Shown here: positions 7,833 through 16,908 of the stretch, piece after piece
Layout of the letters: the number at the start of each line of letters is the position of its first letter
How positions within the stretch are numbered: position 1 is the first letter of the stretch
Origin: a gamma proteobacterium symbiont of Ctena orbiculata
GTDB taxonomy: Bacteria > Pseudomonadota > Gammaproteobacteria > Chromatiales > Chromatiaceae
NCBI GenBank assembly: GCA_003058495.1
Contig: QBVC01000026.1
Location: forward strand, 1 to 64,000
Direction of reading: 5' to 3'
DNA length: 64,000 nucleotides
Translations under genes and position numbers: made by a program
Notes under the pieces: model-generated
What the model saw: only the letters and a program-made list of their open reading frames with translations
Databases searched by the model: none
Told to the model about the DNA's origin: nothing

Positions 7833-9494
7833 TTAGGGTTCGCGCTTTTTCAGGCGATAGGCCAATTGCGGGCGGGTGATGCCCAGGATGCGCGCCGCCT
7901 GGCTGAGGTTTCCATTGGCCTTCTTGACCGCTGTCTCCAGCAGCAGCGTCTCCATCTCCTCGAGGCTGGTCGATTGATCGATCACCTGGCTGGCAAGCGA
8001 TTCAACGCCCCCGTCCTCTGTTTCGTTCTGGCTGTTGAACAGCGGCACATCCTGGCTCATGCTGAGGCATGGAAACAGGTCTTTCAGATCGATGGCATCC
8101 CCGGGCGAGACGATGATGACGCCACGCTCAATCATGTTTTCCAACTCCCGGATATTGCCCGGCCAGTCGTAGTCCTTAAGCGCCTGAAGCGCCTTGTCGG
8201 TAATGGCGTTGACCCGCTTGCCGTGCCGCGCCGTATACTTTTCAAGAAAGCGGTTCACCAGCAGTTCGATATCGTCCTTGCGTTCACGCAGCGGTGGAAT
8301 GATAACCGGATAGATATTCAACCGATAGTAGAGGTCGGAGCGGAATCGCCCGGCAGAGACCGCCTCCTGCAGATCGACATTCGTCGCCGCCACCACCCGG
8401 ACATCGACCTTTCGGGTCCGGGTGTCCCCCACCCGCTCTATCTCACCTTCCTGCAGTACCCGCAGAAGCTTGGCCTGGGCGTTCATTGAGAGTTCCCCCA
8501 CTTCGTCGAGGAAGAGGGTGCCGCCATGGGCGCGTTCAAAACGACCCGGGCGTGATTGCTGGGCGCCGGTATAGGCGCCCTTCTCCACGCCGAAGAGCTC
8601 CGATTCGATCAACTCATCGGGGATCGTCGCGCAGTTGATGGCAATGAAGGGATTCTTCTCCAGCGGGCTGATGCTGTGGAGGGCGCGGGCGAACATCTCC
8701 TTGCCGACCCCGGTTTCACCGAGCAGCAGCACGGTGACATGGCTGTCGGCGACCTTGCGCAGCATATCGCAGGCCTGGATGAAGGCCTGGGATGCGCCCA
8801 CCATGTCGCCGATGCCGGTCTCTTCCTGCAGCGAATCACGCAGGTGGTTGACCTCGTCCTGCAGCGCCAACAGCTGTTCCGCCATCGGGTCTGGACGGTA
8901 GTAGCGGCGCTCCTCATCGGCATTTTCCCACTCTTCGATCGGCCTGCCGACGATGCGGCAGTGGCGATCGCCCTTGGCCCGGCAGTCCACCTCGCGATAG
9001 GCAATGAAGCGGCCCACGATCTCGCTGGTGTAGCCCGAGGCGTAACCGATCTGGGTCCAGCAGACAGGCTCCGGATGGATGCCGAACAGCTTCAGGTGTT
9101 CCTCGGCTTCATGGGAGTTCTCCCACAGAAACTCGCCATAGTAGTGACGCTGGCGAATATCGATATCGATCTTGATCGGTTTTACGTGGACCACACCCTC
9201 AAGGGTGTGCAGGCGCGGCCCCATCATCAACAGCTCTTCATCGGTGGATTCGGGCAGCAGTTTGCGGGCAAGCTCCGCATCCTTGGCGCCCGAGGCATAG
9301 CCCATGCGGGTGAGTACGCCTCTTGCCCGGTCAATGCCAAGTGTATCCATGAGTTCCTTGCGCAAGGCCCCCATGGTGTGGGTGTGCACCAGCACCATGC
9401 GCTGATCGTTGAGCAGAATGGTTCCGGCATCGAAGGTCAGATGCAGGTTTCGATCCTCCGAGGGAAGACCGGCGATGCTGATTTGGGATGACAT
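7833..9494 (-). CDS. dmpR: Phenol-responsive sigma-54 activator, XylR/DmpR type
   Basis: 553 residues. An effector-binding domain with V4R module fills ~1-185, a linker runs to ~225, the AAA+ domain to ~465, and a Fis-type HTH ends the protein (~525-548). AAA+ motifs are GETGVGKE (259-266), GAYTGA (306-311, the sigma-54 contact loop, Tyr replacing Phe) and TLFLDE. By fixed offset to MopR, the zinc ligands (Cys145, Glu168, Cys171, Cys179) and the phenol-contacting His96 and Trp124 are all present. The protein should bind phenol and drive the sigma-54 promoter at 9845 in front of dmpK, from which it is divergently transcribed. GGAGGA precedes the ATG. Confidence 0.95.
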   Translation of the reverse strand: MSSQISIAGLPSEDRNLHLTFDAGTILLNDQRMVLVHTHTMGALRKELMDTLGIDRARGVLTRMGYASGAKDAELARKLLPESTDEELLMMGPRLHTLEGVVHVKPIKIDIDIRQRHYYGEFLWENSHEAEEHLKLFGIHPEPVCWTQIGYASGYTSEIVGRFIAYREVDCRAKGDRHCRIVGRPIEEWENADEERRYYRPDPMAEQLLALQDEVNHLRDSLQEETGIGDMVGASQAFIQACDMLRKVADSHVTVLLLGETGVGKEMFARALHSISPLEKNPFIAINCATIPDELIESELFGVEKGAYTGAQQSRPGRFERAHGGTLFLDEVGELSMNAQAKLLRVLQEGEIERVGDTRTRKVDVRVVAATNVDLQEAVSAGRFRSDLYYRLNIYPVIIPPLRERKDDIELLVNRFLEKYTARHGKRVNAITDKALQALKDYDWPGNIRELENMIERGVIIVSPGDAIDLKDLFPCLSMSQDVPLFNSQNETEDGGVESLASQVIDQSTSLEEMETLLLETAVKKANGNLSQAARILGITRPQLAYRLKKREP

Positions 9495-9930
9495 GTCTCC
9501 TCCAGCCGGTCTCCTGCAGTCTACCGGTCTCTTATATGACTGGGGCCATCCTCCCTAATGGCGGTGGGTAGGAGTTTCACTACCGGGCTCAATGGTTCTT
9601 ATAGTTTGGGTTGTTGTTTTTATCAAATCATAAAATTTATCAAGTGTAAAAGGGTGGCGACACGGCGGGCGTCTGATTCATGCAGAAATATTGTGCGATC
9701 GCAGCATTTCTGATGCGAAAGTTTATCTATTTCGTTAAATCATCAAATTGGTAAATTTTTTTTTATCTGATGGTGAAATCGCCGCCATGCCAATCCCGGT
9801 TACAAATCTGTACTTATTTCTTTAATTCAATGGCTTAGATGTCTTGGCACAGATTCTGCCCTCTTTTTGTGACCAGCAATAGGGCGGATTTCGCAACCCA
9901 TGGGAAGCGGCCGCTTTTGAGGAGGAAGCG
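9495..9930. promoter_or_regulatory. dmpR-dmpK divergent control region
   Basis: 436 bp, markedly AT-rich compared with the flanking genes. It holds the sigma-54 promoter at 9845-9860. Candidate activator sites upstream are TTTTTATCAAATC (9617-9629), AATTTATCAAG (9634-9644) and the ATCATCAAATTGG stretch around 9740. The first shares the 10-mer TTTATCAAAT with the region upstream of the porin gene (opposite strand, 26563-26572). Assignment of these as DmpR sites is tentative; the AT-rich stretch 9720-9780 could also bind IHF. Confidence 0.6.
9845..9860 (+). promoter_or_regulatory. Sigma-54 (-24/-12) promoter of the phenol hydroxylase operon
   Basis: TGGCAC, five bases, CTGCC. The GG and GC dinucleotides are separated by exactly 10 bp, as sigma-54 requires; the -12 element has C for the first T of TTGC. 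It lies 71 bp before dmpK and next to dmpR, a sigma-54 activator gene. Confidence 0.85.
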
Positions 9931-10194
9931 ATGGGAGAGTATGTGGCGGATATCGGCAAGGCCTATGTCCGGGTGACGGGTGAACGGCTACACCGGTTTG
10001 TTGAGTTCGAGTTTTCCATCAACGACGAAGACCTGACGGTCGAACTGATCCTCCCCCATGAAGAGTTCAGGGCTTTCTGCGCCAAGCATCAAGCCCAGTT
10101 AATAGAGCGTCCTGATGAGATTGGAAAGGGGGATCCGGCGCGCAATCGTCCCGGTCTCTATCGCAATCCTGATCGTCAGACTCGGAATCGATGA
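9931..10194 (+). CDS. dmpK: Phenol hydroxylase assembly protein P0
   Basis: 87 residues, close to the 92 of DmpK. The sequence (YVRVTGERLHRFVEFEFSI, ELILPHEEFRAFCAKH) fits the P0 family. DmpK is not part of the catalytic turnover but helps form active oxygenase, probably by aiding iron insertion. It is the first gene of the dmpKLMNO-B transcript. GAGGAGG lies before the ATG. The last ~20 residues are Arg/Asn-rich and look poorly ordered. Confidence 0.9.
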   Translation: MGEYVADIGKAYVRVTGERLHRFVEFEFSINDEDLTVELILPHEEFRAFCAKHQAQLIERPDEIGKGDPARNRPGLYRNPDRQTRNR

Positions 10195-10213
10195 CTTTCT
10201 GGAGGAGTGTTCG

Positions 10214-11212
10214 ATGAGTATCGATATAAAAACTGTGAATGTCGAACCCAAGCGGCAGACATTTGCCCATGTTGCACGCCGCCTGGGATCCGATAAGCCG
10301 GCTTCGCGATATGAAGAGGGCGTGTTCGATGTTCAGGCAACGAAGCATTTCCACTATCGACCCCTATGGGGACCGGAGCACTGGCACTTCGACGAGGGTC
10401 GTACCGCGATCGGGATGGAGGACTGGTACCTGTTCAAGGATCCGCGTCAGCTCTACTACGGCACCTACACCATTGCCCGCGCCAACATGCACCAGACCAC
10501 GGATCACAACTTCGCCTTCGAGGAGAAGCGCGACATGCTGGCCAATATCGACCCCGCCTGGCGGGAGATGATCGTCGGCTATCTGATACCGCTGCGCCAC
10601 TACGAGTGGGGGGCAAACATGAATGCCTGTTCCATCAGTGATGCGGGCTACGGCACCGCCATCACCTCGGCGGCGATCTTCACCGCGGGTGACCGCCTGG
10701 GTATAGCGCAGATCCTCTCCCGCATCGGCATAGTCCTCGGTGGTGGCGATGGCGAGCTCCTCGACGAGGCGAAACAGCAGTGGATGGAGGCGGATGCCTG
10801 GCAGGGCGTGCGCAAGGCGGTGGAGGATAGCCTGGTGCTGAAGGATTGGTTCGAGGCGCTGCTGGCCCAGTTCCTGGTCATGGACGGAATGATCTATCCC
10901 CTGGTCTACAACCACTTTGACACCGAGGGCCAGAGACACGGCGCGGCGGCGCTCTCCATGCTGTGCGAGTTCATGGTCGACTGGAGCGCCGAACACAATC
11001 GATGGGTGGATGCGGTAGTGAAGGTCGCGGCCAAGGAGTCGGATGAGAATCAGGCGCTGCTCTCCGATTGGTACGGAACCTGGCGCGACACCATGACCGA
11101 GGCCCTGGCGCCGCTGGCATCGATGGTGATGGCCGATGCTGCCGAGGCCGCGCTGCGCGATGTCCACCAACAACTTGACGACCGGGCCGCCAAGCTCGGC
11201 CTGAGCATATAG
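10214..11212 (+). CDS. dmpL: Phenol hydroxylase beta subunit P1
   Basis: 332 residues from MSIDIKTV, chosen because GGAGGAG precedes this ATG; a longer in-frame start exists. It is the oxygenase beta subunit of the (alpha-beta-gamma)2 phenol hydroxylase. It shares the ferritin-like fold of the alpha subunit but lacks the diiron ligand set. Typical sequence includes FHYRPLWGPEHWHFDEGRTAI and the YGTYTIARANMHQTTDHNF region. It lies 19 bp after dmpK and 12 bp before dmpM. The first codons contain GTATCGATATAAAAA, resembling the ATCGAT motif found upstream of dmpP; this is probably chance. Confidence 0.93.
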   Translation: MSIDIKTVNVEPKRQTFAHVARRLGSDKPASRYEEGVFDVQATKHFHYRPLWGPEHWHFDEGRTAIGMEDWYLFKDPRQLYYGTYTIARANMHQTTDHNFAFEEKRDMLANIDPAWREMIVGYLIPLRHYEWGANMNACSISDAGYGTAITSAAIFTAGDRLGIAQILSRIGIVLGGGDGELLDEAKQQWMEADAWQGVRKAVEDSLVLKDWFEALLAQFLVMDGMIYPLVYNHFDTEGQRHGAAALSMLCEFMVDWSAEHNRWVDAVVKVAAKESDENQALLSDWYGTWRDTMTEALAPLASMVMADAAEAALRDVHQQLDDRAAKLGLSI

Positions 11213-11224
11213 GAGGCGGCCGAG

Positions 11225-11497
11225 ATGGCTGGAATCGTATCCATAACCCTGCAAAACAATGACGAGGCTCGCCCCGTAATCGAGTCGATACTGCATGACA
11301 ATCCCAGTGCCAACGCCAACTACATGCCGGGCGCGGTGAAGATCGACTGCCCGGAAAGGCTGGTGGTGAAGGCCGAGTCGGTCTCCGCGCGTATCGGCCG
11401 CGACTGGGATCCCCAGGAGATCCACCTCACCATCGTCTCCATGGGCGGCAGCCTGGACGAGGACGACGAGGAGCTGGTCCTCTCCTGGGGCGCGTAA
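11225..11497 (+). CDS. dmpM: Phenol hydroxylase regulatory (coupling) protein P2
   Basis: 90 residues, the same length as DmpM. It is the cofactor-free effector protein that binds the oxygenase and couples electron flow to hydroxylation. The family pattern is seen in VSITLQNNDEARPVIESI, ANYMPGAVKIDCPERL and the acidic C-terminus after DWDPQEIHLT. AGGAGG precedes the ATG. It sits between dmpL and dmpN in the standard order. Confidence 0.93.
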   Translation: MAGIVSITLQNNDEARPVIESILHDNPSANANYMPGAVKIDCPERLVVKAESVSARIGRDWDPQEIHLTIVSMGGSLDEDDEELVLSWGA

Positions 11498-11516
11498 CAC
11501 CGGAGGAGCAATTGAT

Positions 11517-13040
11517 ATGACACCCCCACGCAAAAAGAAGCTGAACCTGAAAAAACGCTACGAGCTGATGACCCGAGGCCTGGATTGGGAGACCAGCTAC
11601 CAGAAGATGGACGATGTCTTTCCCTACGACACCTTCGAGGGGATCAAGATCACCGACTGGTCGAAGTGGGAGGATCCCTTCCGCCTGACCATGGATGCCT
11701 ACTGGAAGTACCAGGGCGAGAAGGAGCGCAAGCTCTATGCGGTGCTCGACTCCTTCGCCCAGAACAACGGCCAGCTGGGCATCTCCGACGCCCGCTACGT
11801 GAATGCGATCAAGCTGTTTCTCACCGGCGTGACCCCCCTCGAGTATCAGGCCCATCGCCACTTCGCCCACCTCGGCCGGCATATCCGCGGCGTCGGTCCC
11901 CGGGTGGCGGCGCAGATGCAGTCCCTGGATGAGCTGCGTCACGCCCAGACCCAGATCCATACCATCAGCCACTACAACAAATACTTCGACGGCTTTGCCG
12001 AGTTTCCCCACATGCACGACCGGGTCTGGTATCTCTCGGTGCCCAAGTCGTTCTTCGACGACGCCTGCAGCGCCGGTCCCTTCGAGTTCTTTACCGCGAT
12101 CTCCTTCGCCTTCGAGTATGTGCTGACCAATCTGCTGTTCGTGCCCTTCATGTCGGGGGCCGCCTATAACGGCGACCTCGCCACCGTGACCTTCGGCTTC
12201 TCCGCGCAGTCGGACGAGGCGCGCCACATGACCCTCGGCATCGAGGTGATCAAGTTCATGCTCGAGCAGCATCCGGACAATCTGCCCATCGTGCAGCAGT
12301 GGGTGGACAAGTGGTTCTGGCGCGGGCACAAGATGCTGGGCCTGGTGGCGATGATGATGGACTACATGCTGCCGAAGCGCATCATGTCCTGGAAGGAGGC
12401 CTGGGAGATCTACTTTACCGAGGCGGGGGGCGCGCTGTTCGAGGATCTCTCGCGCTACGGCCTGCGCGTGCCCAAGTATGCCGACATCGCCACGGACGAG
12501 GCGGAGCATATCTCGCACCAGAACTGGTCGATCTTCTATCAGTACACCCAGGCGGCCGGATTCCACACCTGGCTGCCGAGCGATGAGGAGATGGCCTGGC
12601 TGTCGGAGAAGTATCCCAACACCTTCGACAAGTACTACCGGCCGCGCTTCGAGATGTGGCGGGAGATGGAGGCCAGGGGCGAGCGTTTCTACAACAACGC
12701 CCTGCCCCAGCTCTGCCAGACCTGTCAGATACCCATGGGCTATACCGAGCCGGGGGATCCCACCAGGATCGGCTTCCGCAGCACCGAATATGCCGGGGAG
12801 CGCTACCACTTCTGCTCCGACGGCTGCAAGGACATCTTCGAAAACGAGCCGGAGAAGTTCTCCCAGGCCTGGCTGCCGGTGCATCAGATCTTCCAGGGCA
12901 ACTGCGGCGGCGCCGAGCTGAGTGATGTCCTCGAGTGGTACCACATGAAGAACGGGACCGACAACATGGACTATACGGGTTCCCCCGACCAGAAGCAGTG
13001 GGATGCCTGGCAGTCGGTGCGCAAGCGGGTGGCCGGCTAG
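11517..13040 (+). CDS. dmpN: Phenol hydroxylase alpha subunit P3, diiron oxygenase
   Basis: 507 residues. This is the catalytic subunit that hydroxylates phenol to catechol with O2. The two four-helix iron motifs are complete: Glu109 (TPLEYQ), Glu139 and His142 (DELRH), Glu200 (FAFEYV), Glu234 and His237 (DEARH). Near the C-terminus (~395-445) is the YHS-type zinc module with two CxxC-like pairs (LCQTCQ and FCSDGC), normal for this subfamily. Length and motifs match DmpN/TomA3/PoxD. CGGAGGAG precedes the ATG. Confidence 0.96.
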   Translation: MTPPRKKKLNLKKRYELMTRGLDWETSYQKMDDVFPYDTFEGIKITDWSKWEDPFRLTMDAYWKYQGEKERKLYAVLDSFAQNNGQLGISDARYVNAIKLFLTGVTPLEYQAHRHFAHLGRHIRGVGPRVAAQMQSLDELRHAQTQIHTISHYNKYFDGFAEFPHMHDRVWYLSVPKSFFDDACSAGPFEFFTAISFAFEYVLTNLLFVPFMSGAAYNGDLATVTFGFSAQSDEARHMTLGIEVIKFMLEQHPDNLPIVQQWVDKWFWRGHKMLGLVAMMMDYMLPKRIMSWKEAWEIYFTEAGGALFEDLSRYGLRVPKYADIATDEAEHISHQNWSIFYQYTQAAGFHTWLPSDEEMAWLSEKYPNTFDKYYRPRFEMWREMEARGERFYNNALPQLCQTCQIPMGYTEPGDPTRIGFRSTEYAGERYHFCSDGCKDIFENEPEKFSQAWLPVHQIFQGNCGGAELSDVLEWYHMKNGTDNMDYTGSPDQKQWDAWQSVRKRVAG

Positions 13041-13117
13041 GCGGCATATACGCCTCCCGTTGGCCGCCTGCGGTGGTCCGGATAGTGAAATAAGGTTTCA
13101 ATCAAGAGGAGAGAATC

Positions 13118-13486
13118 ATGCCTGTTGTCGCGCTCAAACCCGGCTATGCGGATGCTGTCGAGATCCGTGACAAAAAAGAGAATTTTCACGGCAATCAGGT
13201 GGTATACCTGCATTGGGAGGAGCATCTCAGTTTTTGTGCTGCGACCGCCTTCCCGTTGCCCCCCGATATGCCGTTCGGCGCGCTGGTCGAGCAACTGATA
13301 CCGCAATACTACGGGATGCACCCCGATTTTGGCTTGATCGACTGGGAGTGCGTCGAGTGGAAGATCGATGGCCAGCAGTCGACGCCGGACATGGGCAGGA
13401 GCCTGGCTGAAAACGGCGTCGATCATAAGACCCTTATCTGTTTTCGCACCCCTGGCCTGAATGGCTTCAAGGGGTCGTGTTCATAA
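13118..13486 (+). CDS. dmpO: Phenol hydroxylase gamma subunit P4
   Basis: 122 residues, typical for DmpO (119). This is the small gamma subunit that completes the oxygenase hexamer. Recognisable stretches are HGNQVVYLHWEEHLSFCA, YYGMHPDF and DHKTLICFRTPGLNGF. GAGGAGAG precedes the ATG. In classical clusters dmpP comes next, but here catechol 2,3-dioxygenase follows and dmpP is 2 kb away beyond a regulator gene. Confidence 0.93.
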   Translation: MPVVALKPGYADAVEIRDKKENFHGNQVVYLHWEEHLSFCAATAFPLPPDMPFGALVEQLIPQYYGMHPDFGLIDWECVEWKIDGQQSTPDMGRSLAENGVDHKTLICFRTPGLNGFKGSCS

Positions 13487-13576
13487 CAGCGAGCAGGATC
13501 CGCGGCTGCTACAGGCGGATCAATATTTACCATCCACCACCATGGTGCGCCATGGTGTCCAGAGGAGAATCGAGCG

Positions 13577-14497
13577 ATGGCTATCAAAGGCGTTTTACGT
13601 CCAGGACATATATCATTGCGTGTGCTGGACCTTGATGAGGCCCTTGTGCACTACAAGGACCGCATGGGATTGATCGAAACGGATCGTGACGATCAAGGCC
13701 GTGTCTATATGAAGGGCTGGGATGAACAGGATTGGTTCTCCGTGGTGTTGCGGGAAGCGGATACGACCGGGATGGATTTCATGGGCTTCAAGGTCGACAG
13801 CAGGGAGACCATGGATGAGCTTGAGGGCAGGCTCAAGGCGTTCGGCTGCAAGGTGGAGCGTATTCCGGCCAACGAGCTGAATCACTGTGGCGAGCGGGTG
13901 CGCTTCGATTCCCCCACCGGCCACATGTTCGAACTCTATGCCGAGAAGGATGTGAAAGGCACTGACATGGGGCGGGTCAATCCCGAGCCCTGGCCGGACA
14001 ATCTCAAGGGCATGCAGGTGCAACGTTTCGACCACTGTCTGCTCTACGGCGACGACCTGGACGGCAGTATCAGGCTGTTCACCGAGGTGCTGGGCTTCAG
14101 CGAGTCGGAGAAGGTGATGGACGGTGGGCTGCAGCTGGCCTCCTTCCTCACCTGCGGCATGAAGGCCCACGACCTGGCCATCATTCGTCATGAGGACAAA
14201 GGCAAGTTGCATCATGCCTCTTTCCTTCTCGGTTCCTGGGAGGAGGTGTTGCGCGCCGCCGATATCATCGGCAAGCACAAGATCTCGATCGATATCGGCC
14301 CGACCCGGCACGGCATAACCCGCGGCAGGACGATCTACTTCTTCGACCCCTCGGGCAATCGAAACGAGGTCTTTCACGGTTCATACGACTGGTATCCGGA
14401 TCATCAACCCATCACCTGGACGGCCGACGAGTTGGGCGGCGCGATCTTCTACCACGACCAGAAACTCAACGAGCGCTTCCTTACCGTGGTTACCTGA
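13577..14497 (+). CDS. dmpB: Catechol 2,3-dioxygenase (extradiol)
   Basis: 306 residues, one fewer than XylE/DmpB. It opens catechol next to the hydroxyls to give 2-hydroxymuconic semialdehyde, using Fe(II). The two-domain vicinal-oxygen-chelate fold is intact, and the iron ligands are His153 (RFDHCLLY), His213 (LHHASF) and Glu264 (NRNEVF). The catalytic His245 (TRHGIT) and Tyr254 are also present. GAGGAG precedes the ATG. It probably ends the sigma-54 transcript, as a strong hairpin follows at 14521. Confidence 0.96.
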   Translation: MAIKGVLRPGHISLRVLDLDEALVHYKDRMGLIETDRDDQGRVYMKGWDEQDWFSVVLREADTTGMDFMGFKVDSRETMDELEGRLKAFGCKVERIPANELNHCGERVRFDSPTGHMFELYAEKDVKGTDMGRVNPEPWPDNLKGMQVQRFDHCLLYGDDLDGSIRLFTEVLGFSESEKVMDGGLQLASFLTCGMKAHDLAIIRHEDKGKLHHASFLLGSWEEVLRAADIIGKHKISIDIGPTRHGITRGRTIYFFDPSGNRNEVFHGSYDWYPDHQPITWTADELGGAIFYHDQKLNERFLTVVT

Positions 14498-14520
14498 CCC
14501 GGCTTCGAATACCTTGAAGA

Positions 14521-14542
14521 AAAGCCCCGCCTGCGGGGCTTT
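14521..14542. terminator. Bidirectional terminator between dmpB and the GntR gene
   Basis: AAAGCCCCGC and GCGGGGCTTT form a near-perfect symmetric stem with a tiny loop. A-rich and T-rich ends on both sides let it serve the convergent dmpB (right) and GntR (left) transcripts. Confidence 0.88.
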
Positions 14543-14567
14543 ATGCTATTGGTCGAGAGGAATCCCC

Positions 14568-15272
14568 TCAGGCGATCTCCTGCTCCCGGTGGGCCTCCTC
14601 CCGCAGCACATTCATGGTGATCTCCGCCGTCCTCATGATGTGCTGTTCAATGGCATCGCAGGCCCGCTCGGTATCCCTCGCCAGGGCCGCGTTGCGCAGC
14701 TCTTCGTGCTCCTGGTGCAGGTTGCGGGGGATCTCGGTGCTCAGTGCGATGTTTCTGTAGCGCTTGTGCTGATCGTAGAGAATGCCGTAGAAGCGGCGCA
14801 GCCACTTCGAGCTGCAGCCGGCAATCAACGCCTCGTGAAAATCGTGGTTGCGCAGCTCCCACTCCGTGGAGTCCCGCGATTCGGACTCTTCCACCTTCTC
14901 CAGCTGATAGAAGGTGGCCACGATGCGGGACTCCCAGTCGTCGTCGCCATGCTCGATACTCTGGGTCAGGGCCTGTTTCTCCAGCAGGATGCGCATGTGG
15001 GTGATGTCGGCCAGATCCTCCACCGACATGGGCGCAACGCGGAAGCCACGCTGCCCTTCGGAGGTGACAAAACCGTCCGCGGTGAGCCTGCTCAGGGCCT
15101 CGCGCAGGGGGCTCGCGCCGACCCCATATTCACCCCGCAGATGCTCGACACGCAGCTTTTCGTCAGGCTGCAGCACACCGTGAATGATATCTGATCTGAG
15201 TTGGAGATAGGCCTGATCGGACAGGGTCTTGCTCCCGTTCTTTTCAATTTGGTCGTTGTAACTTCTTGCCAT
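14568..15272 (-). CDS. GntR family regulator with FCD domain
   Basis: 234 residues. A winged-helix domain (~15-80, with GASPLREALSRLTADGFV as recognition region) is followed by an all-helical FCD effector domain with the metal-type Asp/His pattern (DFHEAL, HEELRNA, HIMRT). FadR-subfamily regulators of this sort bind organic acids or aromatic intermediates and usually repress. It is divergent from dmpP; the 190-bp interval has two inverted ATCGAT palindromes that are its likely operators. I infer that it controls dmpP through dmpH, and possibly the porin operon, in response to a pathway intermediate. Confidence 0.88.
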   Translation of the reverse strand: MARSYNDQIEKNGSKTLSDQAYLQLRSDIIHGVLQPDEKLRVEHLRGEYGVGASPLREALSRLTADGFVTSEGQRGFRVAPMSVEDLADITHMRILLEKQALTQSIEHGDDDWESRIVATFYQLEKVEESESRDSTEWELRNHDFHEALIAGCSSKWLRRFYGILYDQHKRYRNIALSTEIPRNLHQEHEELRNAALARDTERACDAIEQHIMRTAEITMNVLREEAHREQEIA

Positions 15273-15387
15273 GACTGCGATTTCCGGTTGATGCCCGAGG
15301 CGAAAGAGTGACTTCTACCCTACTTGATAGTTATAAGCTCAACAGTGACTTTTATCAATATTCTAGTCGCTTCTAATAGATTTTCAA

Positions 15388-15452
15388 AAAATATCGATAA
15401 AAAACTTGCAAATCGACAAATTATCGCTATTCTTCTGTTTATCGATATTTTG
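15388..15452. promoter_or_regulatory. Paired ATCGAT operator candidates before dmpP
   Basis: AAAATATCGATAA around 15393-15398 and its reverse complement around 15441-15446 form an inverted pair with centres 48 bp apart, in an AT-rich stretch. The second copy (TTATCGATATTTT, 15439-15451) touches the ribosome binding site of dmpP. The same 13-mer occurs upstream of the porin gene at 26578. No sigma-54 promoter is visible here. Confidence 0.65.
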
Positions 15453-15463
15453 GAGTGGTCGCT

Positions 15464-16522
15464 ATGTCCTACCAGCTTACCATCGAACCCACCGGAGAGG
15501 AGGTGGAGGTCGAAGAGGGGCAGAACATCCTCGATGCCTGTCTGCGGGCGGGTGTCTGGATGCCGCACGCCTGCTGTCACGGTCTCTGCGGCACCTGCAA
15601 GGTCGAGGTGTTGGAGGGTAGTGTGGATGCGGGCGACGCCTCCAACTTCGCCCTCATGGATATAGAGCGGGACGAGGGCAAGGTCCTGGCCTGCTGCGCG
15701 ACCCTGGGCTCGGACAGCGTCATCGAGGCGGACATAGACGAAGATCCCGACGCTAGGATCATCCCGGTGAGGGACTTCGAGGCCGAGATCGTCCGCATCG
15801 AGGATCTCACCCACGATGTGAAGGGGCTCTGGCTCAAGGTGGAGGGCGGGGGTATCGACTTCCAGGCCGGCCAGTACATCAACCTGCATGTCCCCGGCGT
15901 CGAGGTGCCCCGCGCCTTCTCGCTGGCGAACAGGCCTGCCGACGGCGGCCTGGTCGAACTGCAGATCCGTCTGGTGTCCGACGGCGAAGCGACACCGATC
16001 ATCCACAAGGATCTGAAGCCGGGGGACAAGTTGAAGTTCTCGGGACCCTATGGCCGCTTCTTCGTACGTAAGTCCCGCACCGATCCGATGATCTTCATCG
16101 CCGGCGGTACCGGTCTTTCGAGTCCCAAGTCGATGGTACTCGATCTGCTGGAGTCGGGCTGTACCACGCCGATCACCCTTTTTCATGGGGTTCGGGCAAA
16201 ACGGGATCTCTACGATGACGGGTTGTTCAATGCCCTGGCGGATCAATATCAGAACTTCAGCTATATCCCGGTGCTCTCCCGGATGGAGGAGGGTGACGAT
16301 TGGAGCGGCGAAACCGGTTTCGTCCACGAGGCGGCGCAGCGTCGCTACGACAACAATTTCAGCGGCAACACCGCCTATTTGTGCGGTCCCCCGGTAATGA
16401 TCGAGGCCTCGATACGTGCCTTGATGCAGGGCCGCCTGTTCGAAAACGACATTTTTACCGAACGTTTTCTCACCAAGGACGAAGAGAACCGCAAGCGCAG
16501 CCCGGTATTCAAGAGACTTTGA
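15464..16522 (+). CDS. dmpP: Phenol hydroxylase reductase P5
   Basis: 352 residues from MSYQLTIEP, the family start, with GGAG upstream; a GTG three codons earlier is possible. The N-terminal plant-type ferredoxin domain binds [2Fe-2S] through Cys37, Cys42, Cys45 and Cys77. The FAD domain (RAFSLAN ~150, flavin binding) and NAD domain (FIAGGTGLSSPKS, CGPPVMI) follow. It passes electrons from NADH to the dmpN diiron centre. It is transcribed apart from dmpKLMNO, behind the GntR-controlled region, which is unusual. Confidence 0.95.
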   Translation: MSYQLTIEPTGEEVEVEEGQNILDACLRAGVWMPHACCHGLCGTCKVEVLEGSVDAGDASNFALMDIERDEGKVLACCATLGSDSVIEADIDEDPDARIIPVRDFEAEIVRIEDLTHDVKGLWLKVEGGGIDFQAGQYINLHVPGVEVPRAFSLANRPADGGLVELQIRLVSDGEATPIIHKDLKPGDKLKFSGPYGRFFVRKSRTDPMIFIAGGTGLSSPKSMVLDLLESGCTTPITLFHGVRAKRDLYDDGLFNALADQYQNFSYIPVLSRMEEGDDWSGETGFVHEAAQRRYDNNFSGNTAYLCGPPVMIEASIRALMQGRLFENDIFTERFLTKDEENRKRSPVFKRL

Positions 16523-16524
16523 CC

Positions 16525-16839
16525 ATGGCTACCCGATACGAAATCTATGTGGAGGACAGGGAAGCCTATTTTCACTGCGGCGGCGAGCAGCGTCTGCTGC
16601 ATGCCATGCAGGCGCAGGGACTCGGTTCGATACCGGTCGGTTGCAAGGGGGGCGGCTGCGGTATCTGCCGCATCCAGATAACCCGGGGCGAATACGAGAC
16701 CCGCAAAATGAGCCGCAACCATGTGACGGAGGAGGATGAGCGTCAGGGTATCGTGCTCTCCTGCCGGGTCATGCCCAAGAGCGATCTCCGTCTTCGGTTG
16801 GCACCCAAACCGAAGGGGAACACCGAGAGCGCAGCATAG
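16525..16839 (+). CDS. dmpQ: Chloroplast-type ferredoxin that reactivates catechol 2,3-dioxygenase
   Basis: 104 residues, starting 2 bp after dmpP. The [2Fe-2S] ligands are Cys40, Cys45, Cys48 and Cys80 (GCKGGGCGICR and LSCRV). XylT/DmpQ proteins reduce the oxidised iron of catechol 2,3-dioxygenase when substituted catechols inactivate it. Here it is separated from dmpB, its client gene, by the regulator gene and dmpP. Its presence suggests the pathway handles methylphenols as well as phenol. Confidence 0.92.
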   Translation: MATRYEIYVEDREAYFHCGGEQRLLHAMQAQGLGSIPVGCKGGGCGICRIQITRGEYETRKMSRNHVTEEDERQGIVLSCRVMPKSDLRLRLAPKPKGNTESAA

Positions 16840-16908
16840 CGCTAGGTGAATACAACATCCAAGGCACAACATCAACGAGGGCGGGTTAGATCCCGACAGG
16901 AGGATTTC

